Source of the DNA: Lysobacteraceae bacterium
GTDB taxonomy: Bacteria > Pseudomonadota > Gammaproteobacteria > Xanthomonadales > Xanthomonadaceae
Reading direction: 5' to 3'
Assembly (NCBI GenBank): GCA_004297225.1
Contig: SCUI01000010.1
Location: 372,001-436,000, forward strand
DNA: 64,000 nucleotides
Shown: positions 1 to 8,575 of the stretch, one piece after another
Position numbering within the stretch: position 1 is the first letter of the stretch
Layout of the letters: every line of letters starts with the position of its first letter
The notes under the pieces: generated by a model
What the model saw: the letters and a program-made list of their open reading frames with translations, nothing else
Told to the model about the DNA's origin: nothing
The model's database searches: none
Position numbers and translations under genes: made by a program

Positions 1-599
1 ACGCGGCGACCAAGCTCGTCGCCGAGCGCGAAGTGCTGGCGGCGAACGGCCCGCAACTCGCCACCATCGCCCTGCGGCCACGGTTGATCTGGGGCCCGGG
101 CGACCAGCAGATCCTGCCGCGCCTGGCCGAGCGTTCGCGTGCCGGCCGCCTGCGCCTGGTCGGCGACGGCGGCAACCGCATCGACACCACCTACATCGAC
201 AACGCCGCGCAGGCGCACTTCGATGCGTTCGAACACCTCGCACCCGGCGCGGCCTGCGCGGGCAAGGCGTACTTCATCAGCAACGGCGAGCCGAAGCCGA
301 CGCGCGAGATCATCAACGCATTGCTTGCCGCGGTCGGCGCACCGCCGGTGACGAAGACGGTGCCGTTCCCGCTGGCCTATGCAATCGGCGCCGCCTGCGA
401 GGCGGCATGGACCGTGTTGCCGCTGCAGGGAGAACCGCCGCTGACCCGTTTCCTGGCCGAGCAACTGGCGACCACGCACTGGTACGACATGGCGCCTGCG
501 ACGCGGGATTTCGGCTACGTGCCGCAGGTGACGATCGCAGAAGGGTTGGCGCGGCTCCGCGAAGCCGACCATGGGTCGGCCCTACAATCACGGCAATGA
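1..599 (+). CDS. NAD-dependent epimerase/dehydratase, OleD-like (3' part only)
   Basis: This is the C-terminal part of an extended short-chain dehydrogenase whose 5' end lies outside the window; the reading frame is open from base 3. The first visible residues are AATK after a codon ending in AC, so a T just outside the window would complete the catalytic YxxxK motif (inference). The following [15 protein letters not shown] segment and the C-terminal substrate-domain pattern resemble the 3-beta-hydroxysteroid dehydrogenase/OleD group, which reduces a beta-keto acid in head-to-head olefin synthesis. In xanthomonads oleD is commonly near ubiB, which supports but does not prove OleD; another NAD-dependent epimerase is possible. 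The last roughly 12 codons overlap a GTAG-type palindrome at 562-585, so the C-terminal tail appears to be repeat-derived. The stop shares ATGA with the ubiJ start. Confidence 0.7.
   Translation, partial: AATKLVAEREVLAANGPQLATIALRPRLIWGPGDQQILPRLAERSRAGRLRLVGDGGNRIDTTYIDNAAQAHFDAFEHLAPGAACAGKAYFISNGEPKPTREIINALLAAVGAPPVTKTVPFPLAYAIGAACEAAWTVLPLQGEPPLTRFLAEQLATTHWYDMAPATRDFGYVPQVTIAEGLARLREADHGSALQSRQ
562..585 (-). repeat. SMAG-like GTAG palindrome in the oleD-like 3' end
   Basis: Read on the minus strand this is GTAG followed by the palindrome GGCCGACC-CA-TGGTCGGCT. The same unit recurs across the window (13824, 36973, 38747, 43693, 48296 and 58654 are the clear copies). A GTAG head on one end of a short palindrome is the hallmark of SMAG/REP elements of Stenotrophomonas and relatives. 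This copy lies inside the last codons of the oleD-like frame and ends 10 bases before the ubiJ ATG. Confidence 0.75.
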
Positions 600-1225
600 C
601 CAGGCTCCCCTTCAATTGGAAAGTCCCCGCGGGCCGCGCGCTGGAGACCGGGTTGAACCGGGCGCTGGCGCTGGACCCGGAAACGCGGGAGGCGTTGTCC
701 GCGCTGGATGGGCGCAGCGTCGAGCTGGCGCTGGAGTCGCCACCGCTGGCGATGTGCCTGCAGGTCCAGGGCGATCGCCTGGTGGTGGGGCCGGCACGGC
801 CGGGGGTGGAACCGGACCTGGGCGTGCGCGCGACGCTGGGGGCGCTGCTGGCGCAACTGCCACCGCTGCGCCGCGACGATGCGCCGCCGGTCGGGCGCAT
901 GCGCGTGTCCGGCGATGCCGAACTGGCGCGCCGGCTCAAGCGGCTGGCCGATCGTTTCGACCCGGACTGGCAGCAACCCTTCACCGTGGTGTTCGGCGAC
1001 ATCGTCGGTGTGCAGGTCGCCAATGCCGTGGCCGCGGGCCTGCGGCACGCGGGCGAGGCCGGCCGCGGCCTGGCCGAAGTCACCGCCGAGTACCTCACCG
1101 AGGAATCGCGCGACGTGGTCCCGTGCGCCGAGCTGGAAGCCTTCCACGACGCCGTCGATACGTTGCGCGACGATGTCGCGCGCCTGGCCGCGCGGGTGTC
1201 GCGCCTGCAGGGAGCGGCGCCGTGA
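596..1225 (+). CDS. ubiJ: Ubiquinone biosynthesis accessory factor UbiJ (SCP2 domain)
   Basis: The 209-residue protein is a lipid-binding accessory factor of the soluble ubiquinone biosynthesis complex; the family uses an N-terminal SCP2 sterol-carrier fold to hold polyprenyl intermediates and a C-terminal coiled coil to pair with UbiK. The sequence shows an SCP2-like N-terminal region ([20 protein letters not shown], then alternating hydrophobic strands) and a C-terminal heptad-like helix ending [19 protein letters not shown]. The ATG at 596 overlaps the preceding stop as ATGA, and the next gene starts at an overlapping GTGA. No good Shine-Dalgarno precedes it, so coupling to upstream translation is likely. 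Its immediate position before ubiB, with ubiK at 13042, supports the name. Confidence 0.85.
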   Translation: MTRLPFNWKVPAGRALETGLNRALALDPETREALSALDGRSVELALESPPLAMCLQVQGDRLVVGPARPGVEPDLGVRATLGALLAQLPPLRRDDAPPVGRMRVSGDAELARRLKRLADRFDPDWQQPFTVVFGDIVGVQVANAVAAGLRHAGEAGRGLAEVTAEYLTEESRDVVPCAELEAFHDAVDTLRDDVARLAARVSRLQGAAP

Positions 1226-2802
1226 AGTCCGGCGTCCGCGCCTGGCGCATCGGCCGGGTGCTGCTGCGCTATCGCCTCGACGACCTGCTCGCGGGCACGC
1301 CGGCCGAACGCTGGTTGCGGCTCGCGCGGCCGTTCGTCCCGCGCGCCTCGCGCGAGGTCGCGGCGATGCCGCGTGGCGAGCGCCTGCGCCTGGCCCTGCA
1401 GGAGCTCGGGCCGATCTTCGTCAAGTTCGGGCAGATCCTGTCCACGCGCCGCGACCTGGTGCCGCCGGACGTCGCCGACGAACTGACCCTGCTGCAGGAT
1501 CGCGTCGCCCCGTTCGACGGCGAAGCCGCGCGCGCGATCGTCGAACAGGCCCTTGGCCGGCCGGTCGCCGAGGCCTTCGCCAGCTTCGACACCGAGCCGC
1601 TGGCCTCGGCTTCGATCGCGCAGGTGCATGCGGCGACATTGCCGGCGGCCGGCGACCAGGCGCCGCGCGAGGTGGTGGTGAAGGTGCTGCGCCCCGGCAT
1701 CCGCCGCCAGATCGCACAGGACATCGCGCTGCTCAAGAGCGTCGCCGCGCTGGTCGACCGCACCCATCCCGGGGCCGACAAGATCCGTCCGCGCGAAGTG
1801 GTGGCGGAGATCGAATCCACGCTCGCCGCGGAACTCGACCTGCAGCGCGAGGGCGCCAATGCCAGCGTGCTGCGCCGCAACTGGCTGGGCTCGAACGACC
1901 TGTACGTGCCGGAACCGGTGTGGACCCACACCACCGAACGCGTGCTGACGCTGGAACGGGTGCGCGGCATTCCCAGCGACGACATCGCCGCGCTAGACGC
2001 GGCCGGCATCGACCGCAAGGCGCTCGCCGCCAAGGGCGTGCGCGTGTTCTACACGCAGGTGTTCCGCGACAACTTCTTCCACGCCGATGCGCACGCCGGC
2101 AACATCTGGGTGGACGTCGATCCGGCACGCAAGGCCGACCCGCGCTTCATCGCCCTGGATTTCGGGATCATGGGCCAGCTCTCGATCGAGGACCAGTACT
2201 ACCTCGCCGAGAACTTCATGGCGATCTTCAACAAGGACTACCGCCGCATCGCCGAACTGCACGTGCAGGCCGGCTGGATGCCCGCGCACATCCGCATCGA
2301 CGAGCTCGAAGCCGCCGCGCGCGCGGTTTGCGAGCCGTACTTCACCCGGCCGCTGAGCGAGATCTCGCTGGGCGAGGTGTTGTTGAAGCTGTTCCGCACC
2401 GCGCAGCGCTACGAGCTCACCATCCAGCCGCAGCTGATCCTGCTGCAGAAGACGCTGCTGAGCATCGAGGGCGTGGGACGCCAGCTGGACCCGGGCATCG
2501 ACATCTGGGCGGTCGCCAAGCCGGTGCTGGAGAAGATCCTCGCCGAACGCTACAGCCCGCGGCGGTTGCTGCGCGAATTCCGCAAGCGCCTGCCGGAAAT
2601 GGTCACGCGCGCGCCGGAGATGCCGGGCCTGCTGCATGCATGGCTGGAGCAGCAGGTGGAAGGCCGGCACGAGCTGGCGATGCGCTCGGCCGAGCTCGCC
2701 GACCTGGCGCGCGCGGTCCGCGAATCGCAGCGGCGGCTGGTCGCCGCACTGCTGGCTGTCGGCGCCCTCGTCGCCTTCGCAGTGCTTTACGCATTGCGAT
2801 GA
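1222..2802 (+). CDS. ubiB: Ubiquinone biosynthesis protein UbiB (ABC1/ADCK atypical kinase)
   Basis: A 526-residue membrane-associated atypical kinase/ATPase needed for aerobic ubiquinone synthesis. The UbiB signature KxGQ is at about 68-71 ([11 protein letters not shown]), the alanine-rich loop and AQVH motif at about 130-136, the nucleotide-site lysine in VVVKV near 154, the HADAHAGN catalytic loop at 287-294 and the DFG metal site at 313-315. A single C-terminal membrane helix spans about 505-525, a little shorter than the two-helix tail of E. coli UbiB. The GTG start at 1222 overlaps the ubiJ stop, giving a tight ubiJ-ubiB pair, and its own stop overlaps the next ATG. Confidence 0.95.
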   Translation: MKSGVRAWRIGRVLLRYRLDDLLAGTPAERWLRLARPFVPRASREVAAMPRGERLRLALQELGPIFVKFGQILSTRRDLVPPDVADELTLLQDRVAPFDGEAARAIVEQALGRPVAEAFASFDTEPLASASIAQVHAATLPAAGDQAPREVVVKVLRPGIRRQIAQDIALLKSVAALVDRTHPGADKIRPREVVAEIESTLAAELDLQREGANASVLRRNWLGSNDLYVPEPVWTHTTERVLTLERVRGIPSDDIAALDAAGIDRKALAAKGVRVFYTQVFRDNFFHADAHAGNIWVDVDPARKADPRFIALDFGIMGQLSIEDQYYLAENFMAIFNKDYRRIAELHVQAGWMPAHIRIDELEAAARAVCEPYFTRPLSEISLGEVLLKLFRTAQRYELTIQPQLILLQKTLLSIEGVGRQLDPGIDIWAVAKPVLEKILAERYSPRRLLREFRKRLPEMVTRAPEMPGLLHAWLEQQVEGRHELAMRSAELADLARAVRESQRRLVAALLAVGALVAFAVLYALR

Positions 2803-3476
2803 ACGTGTTGCACGCCGACGACCGGCTCGCCGTCGTCGACAAGCCTGCCGGGCTGATGGTCCACGACAGCGCGCTGGCGCGCGGCGAGAGCGACTTCGCC
2901 GTCGACCGCCTGCGCCGGCAGTTCGGCAAGCCGGTGTTCCTGGTGCACCGGCTGGACCGGGCCACCAGCGGCTGCCTGCTGCTGGCCTTCGACCGTGAGA
3001 CGGCGTCCGCGCTCGGCAAGCAGCTGATGGGCGAGGGGTTCGAAAAGGACTACTTCGCCATTTGCCGCGGCTGGCCCGCCGAGTCCGCGTTCACCATCGA
3101 CCATCCGCTCGACGGCGGCCCCGGCAAGCCGGTGAAGAAGCCCGCGATCACCGATTTCGAAGTGCTCGCCACCTGCGAGCTGCCGATCCCGTCGCACGGC
3201 TTCGATACCTCACGTTATGCCTGGTTGCGGGCTTCGCCGCGAACCGGCCGCTTCCGCCAGATCCGCCGCCACCTCAAGCATGCCTTCCACCACCTGGTCG
3301 GCGACAGCAGCCACGGCGACGGCCGCCACAACCGCGCGTTCCGCGCGATGGGCATCCAGCGCATGCTGCTGCACGCGCACAGGCTCGCGTTCACCCACCC
3401 GCTCACGGGCGAGCGGATCGAGGCGCTGGCACCGCCGGACGCGGAGTTCGACAAGGCGCTCGCCCTGTTCGAATAG
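2799..3476 (+). CDS. truC: tRNA pseudouridine(65) synthase TruC-like
   Basis: A 225-residue RluA-superfamily pseudouridine synthase that isomerises uridine in RNA. The family motif HRLDRATSG is at 50-58 with the catalytic aspartate at 53. The C-terminal region reads [16 protein letters not shown] and later [12 protein letters not shown], the arrangement typical of TruC rather than RluA or RluD, which is why position 65 of tRNA-Asp is the likely target. No S4 domain precedes the catalytic core, again fitting TruC. The ATG overlaps the ubiB stop (ATGA), so the two are probably translated together. The exact target uridine is inferred from family resemblance. Confidence 0.82.
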   Translation: MNVLHADDRLAVVDKPAGLMVHDSALARGESDFAVDRLRRQFGKPVFLVHRLDRATSGCLLLAFDRETASALGKQLMGEGFEKDYFAICRGWPAESAFTIDHPLDGGPGKPVKKPAITDFEVLATCELPIPSHGFDTSRYAWLRASPRTGRFRQIRRHLKHAFHHLVGDSSHGDGRHNRAFRAMGIQRMLLHAHRLAFTHPLTGERIEALAPPDAEFDKALALFE

Positions 3477-3494
3477 GCCATCCATAATCGGTCC

Positions 3495-3908
3495 ATGCAG
3501 GTCGGCCAGCTCCAGATCGACGACGACGAACTCGTGGAACGCTTCGTGCGCTCGGCCGGGCCCGGCGGCCAGAACGTGAACAAGGTCGCGACCGCGGTCG
3601 AACTGCGCTTCGACGTCGCCGGCTCGCCCTCGCTGCCCGAACCGGTCCGCGCGCGACTGCTGGCAAAGCGCGACCGGCGCATGACCAACGACGGCGTGCT
3701 GGTGCTCAGCGCGCAACGCTTCCGCACCCAGGAGCGCAACCGCGAGGACGCCCGCGCGCGCCTGGCCGCGTTCATCGAGGGCGGGCTGAAGGCGCCGACT
3801 CCACGGGTCGCCACCCGGCCCACGCGGGCCTCGAAGCAGCGCCGGCTGGACGCCAAGCGCGAACGCAGTACGATCAAGCGCGGCCGCACCGGCCGGAACT
3901 GGGACTGA
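3495..3908 (+). CDS. arfB: Alternative ribosome-rescue factor ArfB (YaeJ-type peptidyl-tRNA hydrolase)
   Basis: A 137-residue release-factor-like hydrolase that frees peptidyl-tRNA from stalled ribosomes. The catalytic GGQ motif is at 24-26 within SAGPGGQNVNK. The last 35 residues form the very basic tail (repeated K/R around ASKQRRLDAKRER and TIKRGR) that in ArfB enters the empty mRNA channel. Length matches E. coli ArfB (140). It is separated from truC by 18 bases and followed after 14 bases by an acyltransferase gene. Confidence 0.92.
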   Translation: MQVGQLQIDDDELVERFVRSAGPGGQNVNKVATAVELRFDVAGSPSLPEPVRARLLAKRDRRMTNDGVLVLSAQRFRTQERNREDARARLAAFIEGGLKAPTPRVATRPTRASKQRRLDAKRERSTIKRGRTGRNWD

Positions 3909-3922
3909 CCCAACGACACCGC

Positions 3923-4570
3923 ATGCGCGATGCCGCCGACGACATCGTCCTGCCGCTGCCGCCGAATGCGCCGCGGGTCAAGCCGAACCGGTTCGCCCGT
4001 TGGCTGGGCCGCGGCATCCTGCGGCTCGGCGGCTGGCGCATGGAAGGCGAATTCCCGGACATCCCCAGGCTGGTGCTGATCGGCGCCCCGCACTCGTCCA
4101 ACTGGGATGGCCTTTGGGGACTGGCGGCCAAGCTGGCGTTGGGCCTGGACATCCGCATCCTCGGCAAGCACCAGCTGTTCTGGTGGCCGCTGAGCGTGCT
4201 GCTGCGCCGGCTCGGGGTCATCGCGGTCAACCGCGATGCGGCCAGGGGCGTCACTGAACAGGCCGCGGCGATGATCCGCGAGGCCGACCGCTTCTGGTTC
4301 GGCCTCGCCCCCGAGGGCACGCGCAAGCCGGTGCCGCGTTTCAAGCCGGGGTTCTGGAAGATCGCCAGCGGCGCGGGCGTACCGGTCCTGCCCGCGTACT
4401 TCGACTATCCCCGCAAGGTGGTCGGCATCGGTCCGGCCTTCATCCTGGGCGAGGACATGGACGCCGACATCGCCCGCATCCAGCGCTGGTACGCGCCCTG
4501 GCGCGGACGCCGCCACGACGTCGCGCAACCCCCGCCGGAAGCGGCCGGACCCACGCCCGGCCAGGCGTGA
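3923..4570 (+). CDS. PlsC-like 1-acylglycerol-3-phosphate acyltransferase family protein
   Basis: A 215-residue acyltransferase-fold protein. The conserved HX4D catalytic motif is seen as HSSNWD at 57-62, and the glycerophosphate-binding motif appears as PEGTRK at about 130-135, the two diagnostic blocks of the PlsC family. A hydrophobic stretch around HQLFWWPLSVLLRRLGV probably anchors it to the inner membrane. The sequence is closest in style to the short lysophospholipid-acyltransferase-like proteins of this lineage rather than to housekeeping PlsC, so the true acceptor is unknown. It follows arfB by 14 bases. Confidence 0.78.
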   Translation: MRDAADDIVLPLPPNAPRVKPNRFARWLGRGILRLGGWRMEGEFPDIPRLVLIGAPHSSNWDGLWGLAAKLALGLDIRILGKHQLFWWPLSVLLRRLGVIAVNRDAARGVTEQAAAMIREADRFWFGLAPEGTRKPVPRFKPGFWKIASGAGVPVLPAYFDYPRKVVGIGPAFILGEDMDADIARIQRWYAPWRGRRHDVAQPPPEAAGPTPGQA

Positions 4571-4613
4571 ACGCCGCCCGGGAGGCGGCCGGGCCGATGC
4601 TATTCTCGCGTTG

Positions 4614-5609
4614 ATGTCCCACATGGAAGCGGAGCTCGCCTCGACCGCGTTGACGGCCGACGAATACGCGCTGTTCGAGAAGATCGGGCGGCCGCGCCTC
4701 GTCGCGTCCGGCGATACCCTGTTCCGGCGCGGCGACCTGGGCACGACCATGTACGTCGTCGTGCAGGGCGAGATCGACCTCGACTTCGGCGACGACCTCG
4801 TTCCCAAGCGCCTGGGCCGGCACGAGTTCTTCGGCGAGCTCGGCCTGCTGATCGGCGACCATGCCCGCAGCGCGGATGCCACCATCGCCAGCAGCGCGGT
4901 GCTGCTGGAATTGCGCCAGGAAGAATTCGAGACCATGGCCGAGCGCGCCCCGGTGCTGCTGGCGCATTTCCTGCGCCGCGCCATCGCCCGCGTGGTGCTG
5001 AACGAGCAGAGCCTGATCGGCCGGTTGCGCCGCCGCAACGTCGAGCTGCAGTCGGCCCTCGACACCTTGCGCGCCACCACCCATCGGCTGAGCCAGACCG
5101 AGGCGCTGACCCGAACCGACGAACTCACGGGCCTGGCCAACCGCCGCGGCTTCCAGCTGCACCTGGAGCAGCGCCGCCGGCACGACCTGCTCGCCGGCCG
5201 CGGCCTGCTGCTGGTGGACTGCGATCGCTTCAAGGAAGTCAACGACGAACACGGTCACCTGGTCGGCGACCGCGTGCTGCAGGGCGTGGCCAACATCCTG
5301 CGCTCGGCGGCCGGGCCCGACGACATCGCCTGCCGTCTGGGTGGCGACGAGTTCTGCCTGCTGGTCGGCGCCGAGCGCAAGGCCGACATCCTGCGCATCG
5401 CCCAATTCGTGGTGGACACCGCGCACGCGCTGTTCAAACTGCAGCCCGCGCCGCCGCAGATCACGACCCTGAGCATCGGCGCCAGCCCGGTGGTGCCGGC
5501 GCAGAGCTGGGACGACTGGTACGCCAACGCCGACGCGGCCCTGTACCGGGCCAAGCGCCTGGGCGGCAACCGCGTGGAGTGGCAGGACCAGGTCCTGGCA
5601 CCCGCGTAG
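4614..5609 (+). CDS. Cyclic-nucleotide-binding domain / GGDEF diguanylate cyclase
   Basis: A 331-residue cytoplasmic protein. Residues about 13-125 form a cyclic-nucleotide-binding domain with a phosphate-binding cassette reading FGELGLLIGDHARSA (73-87), where the glutamate and arginine expected for cyclic nucleotide contact are present. A helix at about 128-165 links it to a GGDEF domain with an intact GGDEF signature at 243-247, so c-di-GMP synthesis is plausible. The allosteric RxxD inhibitory site five residues upstream is absent (GPDD instead). The ATG at 4614 is chosen over a preceding TTG. It ends 9 bases before the cyclase-like gene, suggesting cotranscription with a nucleotide-cyclase-domain protein; which nucleotide it senses cannot be read from sequence. 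Confidence 0.88.
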   Translation: MSHMEAELASTALTADEYALFEKIGRPRLVASGDTLFRRGDLGTTMYVVVQGEIDLDFGDDLVPKRLGRHEFFGELGLLIGDHARSADATIASSAVLLELRQEEFETMAERAPVLLAHFLRRAIARVVLNEQSLIGRLRRRNVELQSALDTLRATTHRLSQTEALTRTDELTGLANRRGFQLHLEQRRRHDLLAGRGLLLVDCDRFKEVNDEHGHLVGDRVLQGVANILRSAAGPDDIACRLGGDEFCLLVGAERKADILRIAQFVVDTAHALFKLQPAPPQITTLSIGASPVVPAQSWDDWYANADAALYRAKRLGGNRVEWQDQVLAPA

Positions 5610-5618
5610 CCGAACGCC

Positions 5619-8201
5619 ATGCACGCCGTCACCGCACCCATCGAAAACGACGCGCCGGCCGACGGGACACTCGCCTCGAAGCCGCAGGTGCGCACACTGC
5701 TGCTCACCGACCTGTGCGATTCGACGCTGCTGGTCGAAAGGTTGGGCGATGCCGCGGCCGCGGAACTGTTCCGCGAGCACGACCGCCTGGTGCTGGGCCT
5801 GCAGCAACGCTGGCACGGGCGCCTGATCGACCGCTCCGACGGCCTGCTGCTGCTGTTCGAACGCGCGATCGACGGCCTCGGCTTCGCGCTCGACTACGCG
5901 CGCGGGCTGCGCGACATCGGCGAGCGCCGCAAGCTGGCGAGGCAGGGCGTCGAGTTGCATGCGCGTTCCGGCCTGCACGTCGGCGAGGTGCTGACCTGGC
6001 GCAACAGCGATGCCGCCGTGTCCTTCGGTGCCAAGCCGCTCGAAGTGGAAGGCCTGGCCAAGCCGATGGCCGGCCGGCTGATGACCCTGGCGCGCCCCGG
6101 CCAGATCCTGCTGTCGGCCACCGCCGAGCCGCTGGCGCACCGCGCTTCGCGCGAGCTGGGGGAGCGCGGCGAACAGCTGGTGTGGAAGTCCTGGGGCCGC
6201 TGGCGTTTCAAGGGCGTGCCGCAGGCGCAGGAGGTCTGCGAAGTCGGCGAGCCCGACATCGCGCCGCTGCGCGCGCCGCAGCAGATCCGCGGCAAGGCCT
6301 GGCGCGACATCCCGTTGTGGCGCCGGCCGGCGGCGCTCGCGGCGGAACTGCTGCTGGTTGCGGGACTGGCCACCGGCGGCTGGTTCCTGACCCGGCCGCA
6401 GCCGGCGATCGCCTTCGGCGAGCGCGACTGGGTCGTGGTCGCCGACCTGCGCAACCTCACCGGCGACACCTTGCTCGACGAGTCGCTGCAGCAGGCGTTC
6501 CGCATCAGCCTGGAGCAATCGCGCTACGTCAACGTGCTCAGCGACCTGAAGGCCCGCGACACGCTGCGGCGCATGCGTCGCGACCCCGATTCGACGCTCG
6601 ATCGCGCCATCGCCTCGGAGATCGCGCTGCGCGATGGCGCCCGCGCGGTGATCCTGCCCACGGTGGCGGAAGTGGGCGGCCGCGTGCGGGTGAGCGCCGA
6701 GGTGATCGACCCGCATACGCAGACCACGGTGTACGCCGAGTCGGCCGACGGCAGCGGGGCCTCCTCGACGCTGGGCTCCATCGACGAGGTCACGGCCGCC
6801 TTGCGTGGCCGGTTGGGCGAGGCGTTGGAATCGATCCAGCGCGACTCGGTACCGCTGCCCAAGGTGAGCACGGCGAACCTGGATGCACTGAAGTCCTTCG
6901 CCGTCGCGCGGAGCCTGCGCAGCAACCAGCCGGCCCGCGCGCTTGCCTATTACCAGCGCGCGGAGCAGCTGGACCCCTCGTTCGCGCTGGCGAAGCTGGA
7001 GACGGGGACGACCCTGATCAGCAAGCTCGCGAACCTGCCCGCGGGCAAGGCCAAGCTGGAGGAAGCATCGCGCTTGCGCGATCGGCTCACCCCCCGGGAA
7101 GCGCTCCAGGTCGACGCGACCCTCGCGCGCTTCGGGCCACCGGCGCCGGCGCTGGAAAAATGGAAGCAGCTGGTCACCCTGTATCCGGACCAGCTGGACG
7201 CACACATCGTCCTGTCGCAACTGGAGATGTGGGACGGAAACCGTTTCGACCGGGCACTGTCGCACGCACGGGCCGCCCAGGCACCGCAGGCCACCGGAAG
7301 GGCCATTGCCCAGTACCTCGAGGGCATCGTGCTGGTCGGCATGGAACGGCCGGACGAGGCCATCGAGAAGTTTTCAGCCGCGCGGGCCGGCGGCTACATG
7401 GGCGCCGGATTCAGCTACGCCTATGCGTCCGCGGTGCGGCGCGATTGGGCAGGTGTCGAGAAGGTGCTCTCGCAACGCGTCAATACCGGCCGCGACAGTG
7501 GCGAGGTGGAACTTCCGGAACAGCGCGCCGTGTTCGCGGTGGACCGGGGCGAGTGGGACGATGCGCTGCGCTTCGCCGCGGACGCGGAAACCGCGGCGAT
7601 GGCGGCGGAGCCGGTCGTGCTTGGGCGCGAGGAGCGGATCCGGCGCCTGTCCGTCCAGGTCCTCGCCGCCAGGGAATCGCGCGACGCACTGGTTTCGCGA
7701 ATCGAGGAGGAGGCGGTGGCGCTCGCCGCGGTCGCGACGCTGCTCGACGCGCAGGACCCGACCCTGCGTCCGTCGATGCTGCATGCGCTCGGGTACCTGG
7801 CGGCGCGACTGGATGCCGAGCCCGTGCTGGGCAGGATCGTTGCCGACGCCGGGAACATGCCGCTGCTCGGGCAGTACCCGATGGTCGAGCAGATGCAACG
7901 GATCCTCGAAGCCGAATTGCAGCGGATCCGCGGGGACGCCAGGGGCGCGGTCGCCGCGCTGGAAACGATCGCGACCGCGGACGACGCGATGGTCCCGGCG
8001 CACTCCGCATTGCTGCGTGCGGCACTGGCGGCAGGCGACCTCGGGGTTGCGCGCGGGCAGGGCGCCTGGCTGGAACAACACCGGGGGCGCGCCTATGTCG
8101 AGCGATCCGCCAACGACCTGCTCCTTGCCGTGAACGTGGCGGACACCACGCGGCTACCGGCAATGCTTTCGACTTCGACGAACACGCGGCGCGGCCGCTA
8201 G
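5619..8201 (+). CDS. Putative peptide modification system cyclase (class III cyclase-like domain, TM helix, TPR region)
   Basis: An 860-residue protein. Residues about 23-175 match a class III nucleotide cyclase domain: metal aspartates at D31 (TDLCDST) and D74 (RSDGLLLLF), and the ARPGQILLS segment near 158-166. The arginine of the catalytic Asn-Arg pair is present (R153), but by eye the asparagine four residues before it is proline, so activity is doubtful. A membrane helix lies at about 230-250. The rest resembles the FlgO-like plus TPR output half of many xanthomonad regulators, with TPR-like helices from about 420. As I recall, proteins of this layout beside a small peptide and a SagB-related dehydrogenase are named putative peptide modification system cyclase in NCBI families. 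Its stop lies in a CTAG shared with the convergent peptide gene. Confidence 0.82.
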   Translation: MHAVTAPIENDAPADGTLASKPQVRTLLLTDLCDSTLLVERLGDAAAAELFREHDRLVLGLQQRWHGRLIDRSDGLLLLFERAIDGLGFALDYARGLRDIGERRKLARQGVELHARSGLHVGEVLTWRNSDAAVSFGAKPLEVEGLAKPMAGRLMTLARPGQILLSATAEPLAHRASRELGERGEQLVWKSWGRWRFKGVPQAQEVCEVGEPDIAPLRAPQQIRGKAWRDIPLWRRPAALAAELLLVAGLATGGWFLTRPQPAIAFGERDWVVVADLRNLTGDTLLDESLQQAFRISLEQSRYVNVLSDLKARDTLRRMRRDPDSTLDRAIASEIALRDGARAVILPTVAEVGGRVRVSAEVIDPHTQTTVYAESADGSGASSTLGSIDEVTAALRGRLGEALESIQRDSVPLPKVSTANLDALKSFAVARSLRSNQPARALAYYQRAEQLDPSFALAKLETGTTLISKLANLPAGKAKLEEASRLRDRLTPREALQVDATLARFGPPAPALEKWKQLVTLYPDQLDAHIVLSQLEMWDGNRFDRALSHARAAQAPQATGRAIAQYLEGIVLVGMERPDEAIEKFSAARAGGYMGAGFSYAYASAVRRDWAGVEKVLSQRVNTGRDSGEVELPEQRAVFAVDRGEWDDALRFAADAETAAMAAEPVVLGREERIRRLSVQVLAARESRDALVSRIEEEAVALAAVATLLDAQDPTLRPSMLHALGYLAARLDAEPVLGRIVADAGNMPLLGQYPMVEQMQRILEAELQRIRGDARGAVAALETIATADDAMVPAHSALLRAALAAGDLGVARGQGAWLEQHRGRAYVERSANDLLLAVNVADTTRLPAMLSTSTNTRRGR

Positions 8202-8497
8202 TCGGCCTTGAAGCCCTTGGAGATGGCGAAGCCCCAGATCATGGCGAATTCCTGCTCGAGTCTTGCCCTGTCGCGTCGGATCTTCGCCTTCGGCGCGATG
8301 CGGTCGCCGGCCTTGAGTTGCAGGCATTGGCCGCCGGACACGCTGGTGCCCGGCTGGTATCCCACCTTCAGCAGGGCCGCATTCGCGTCCTTCTTGAAAA
8401 GCCGCCTGAAGTCATTGTCGGTGGCGAGCAAATCCAGCAGCTTTCGCGCCACTTCCGGATCCAGCGGTGCCGGTCCGACGCCCTTCTTCTTGGCCAT
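8198..8497 (-). CDS. Putative modified (RiPP-like) peptide precursor
   Basis: A 99-residue lysine-rich protein. Residues about 13-47 form a helical leader-like segment containing LLDLLATDNDFRRLF and ANAALLKVGY, which resembles the nitrile-hydratase-type leaders of known precursor families. The middle is GTSVSGGQCLQLKAGD with the only cysteine at 58, followed by a charged stretch and an aromatic tail (EFAMIWGFAISKGF). An AGGGGAA Shine-Dalgarno-like sequence precedes the ATG at 8497. The gene is convergent with the cyclase-like gene, sharing CTAG for both stops, and divergent from the dehydrogenase. Function as a modified peptide is inferred from the conserved neighbourhood; no cleavage site or modified residues can be identified. 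Confidence 0.75.
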   Translation of the reverse strand: MAKKKGVGPAPLDPEVARKLLDLLATDNDFRRLFKKDANAALLKVGYQPGTSVSGGQCLQLKAGDRIAPKAKIRRDRARLEQEFAMIWGFAISKGFKAD

Positions 8498-8575
8498 CTG
8501 CGTTCCCCTGTGGGCCGAGTCGAGCCCGATGAAACGCTACCTGCGATCCATGGGCCGCACAAGCGAACGAGCGTC
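8498..8575. promoter_or_regulatory. Divergent promoter region between peptide and dehydrogenase genes
   Basis: This 78-base gap separates the peptide gene (leftward) from the dehydrogenase gene (rightward), so it should hold both start signals. On the minus strand TTGTGC (8562-8557) and TAGCGT (8539-8534) are 17 bases apart and could serve as -35 and -10 for the peptide gene; the -10 is weak. I see no obvious operator palindrome. Confidence 0.4.

Noticed and set aside
5600-5618. GTAGCCGAACG at the end of the GGDEF gene as another SMAG element
   Set aside because: The palindromic partner of the CCGACC half is missing.
4440-7265. Very long open frames on the minus strand opposite the GGDEF and cyclase-like genes
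   Set aside because: They have Arg/Gln/Ala-rich, domain-free translations and mirror the codon bias of the plus-strand genes, as expected in 70 percent GC DNA.
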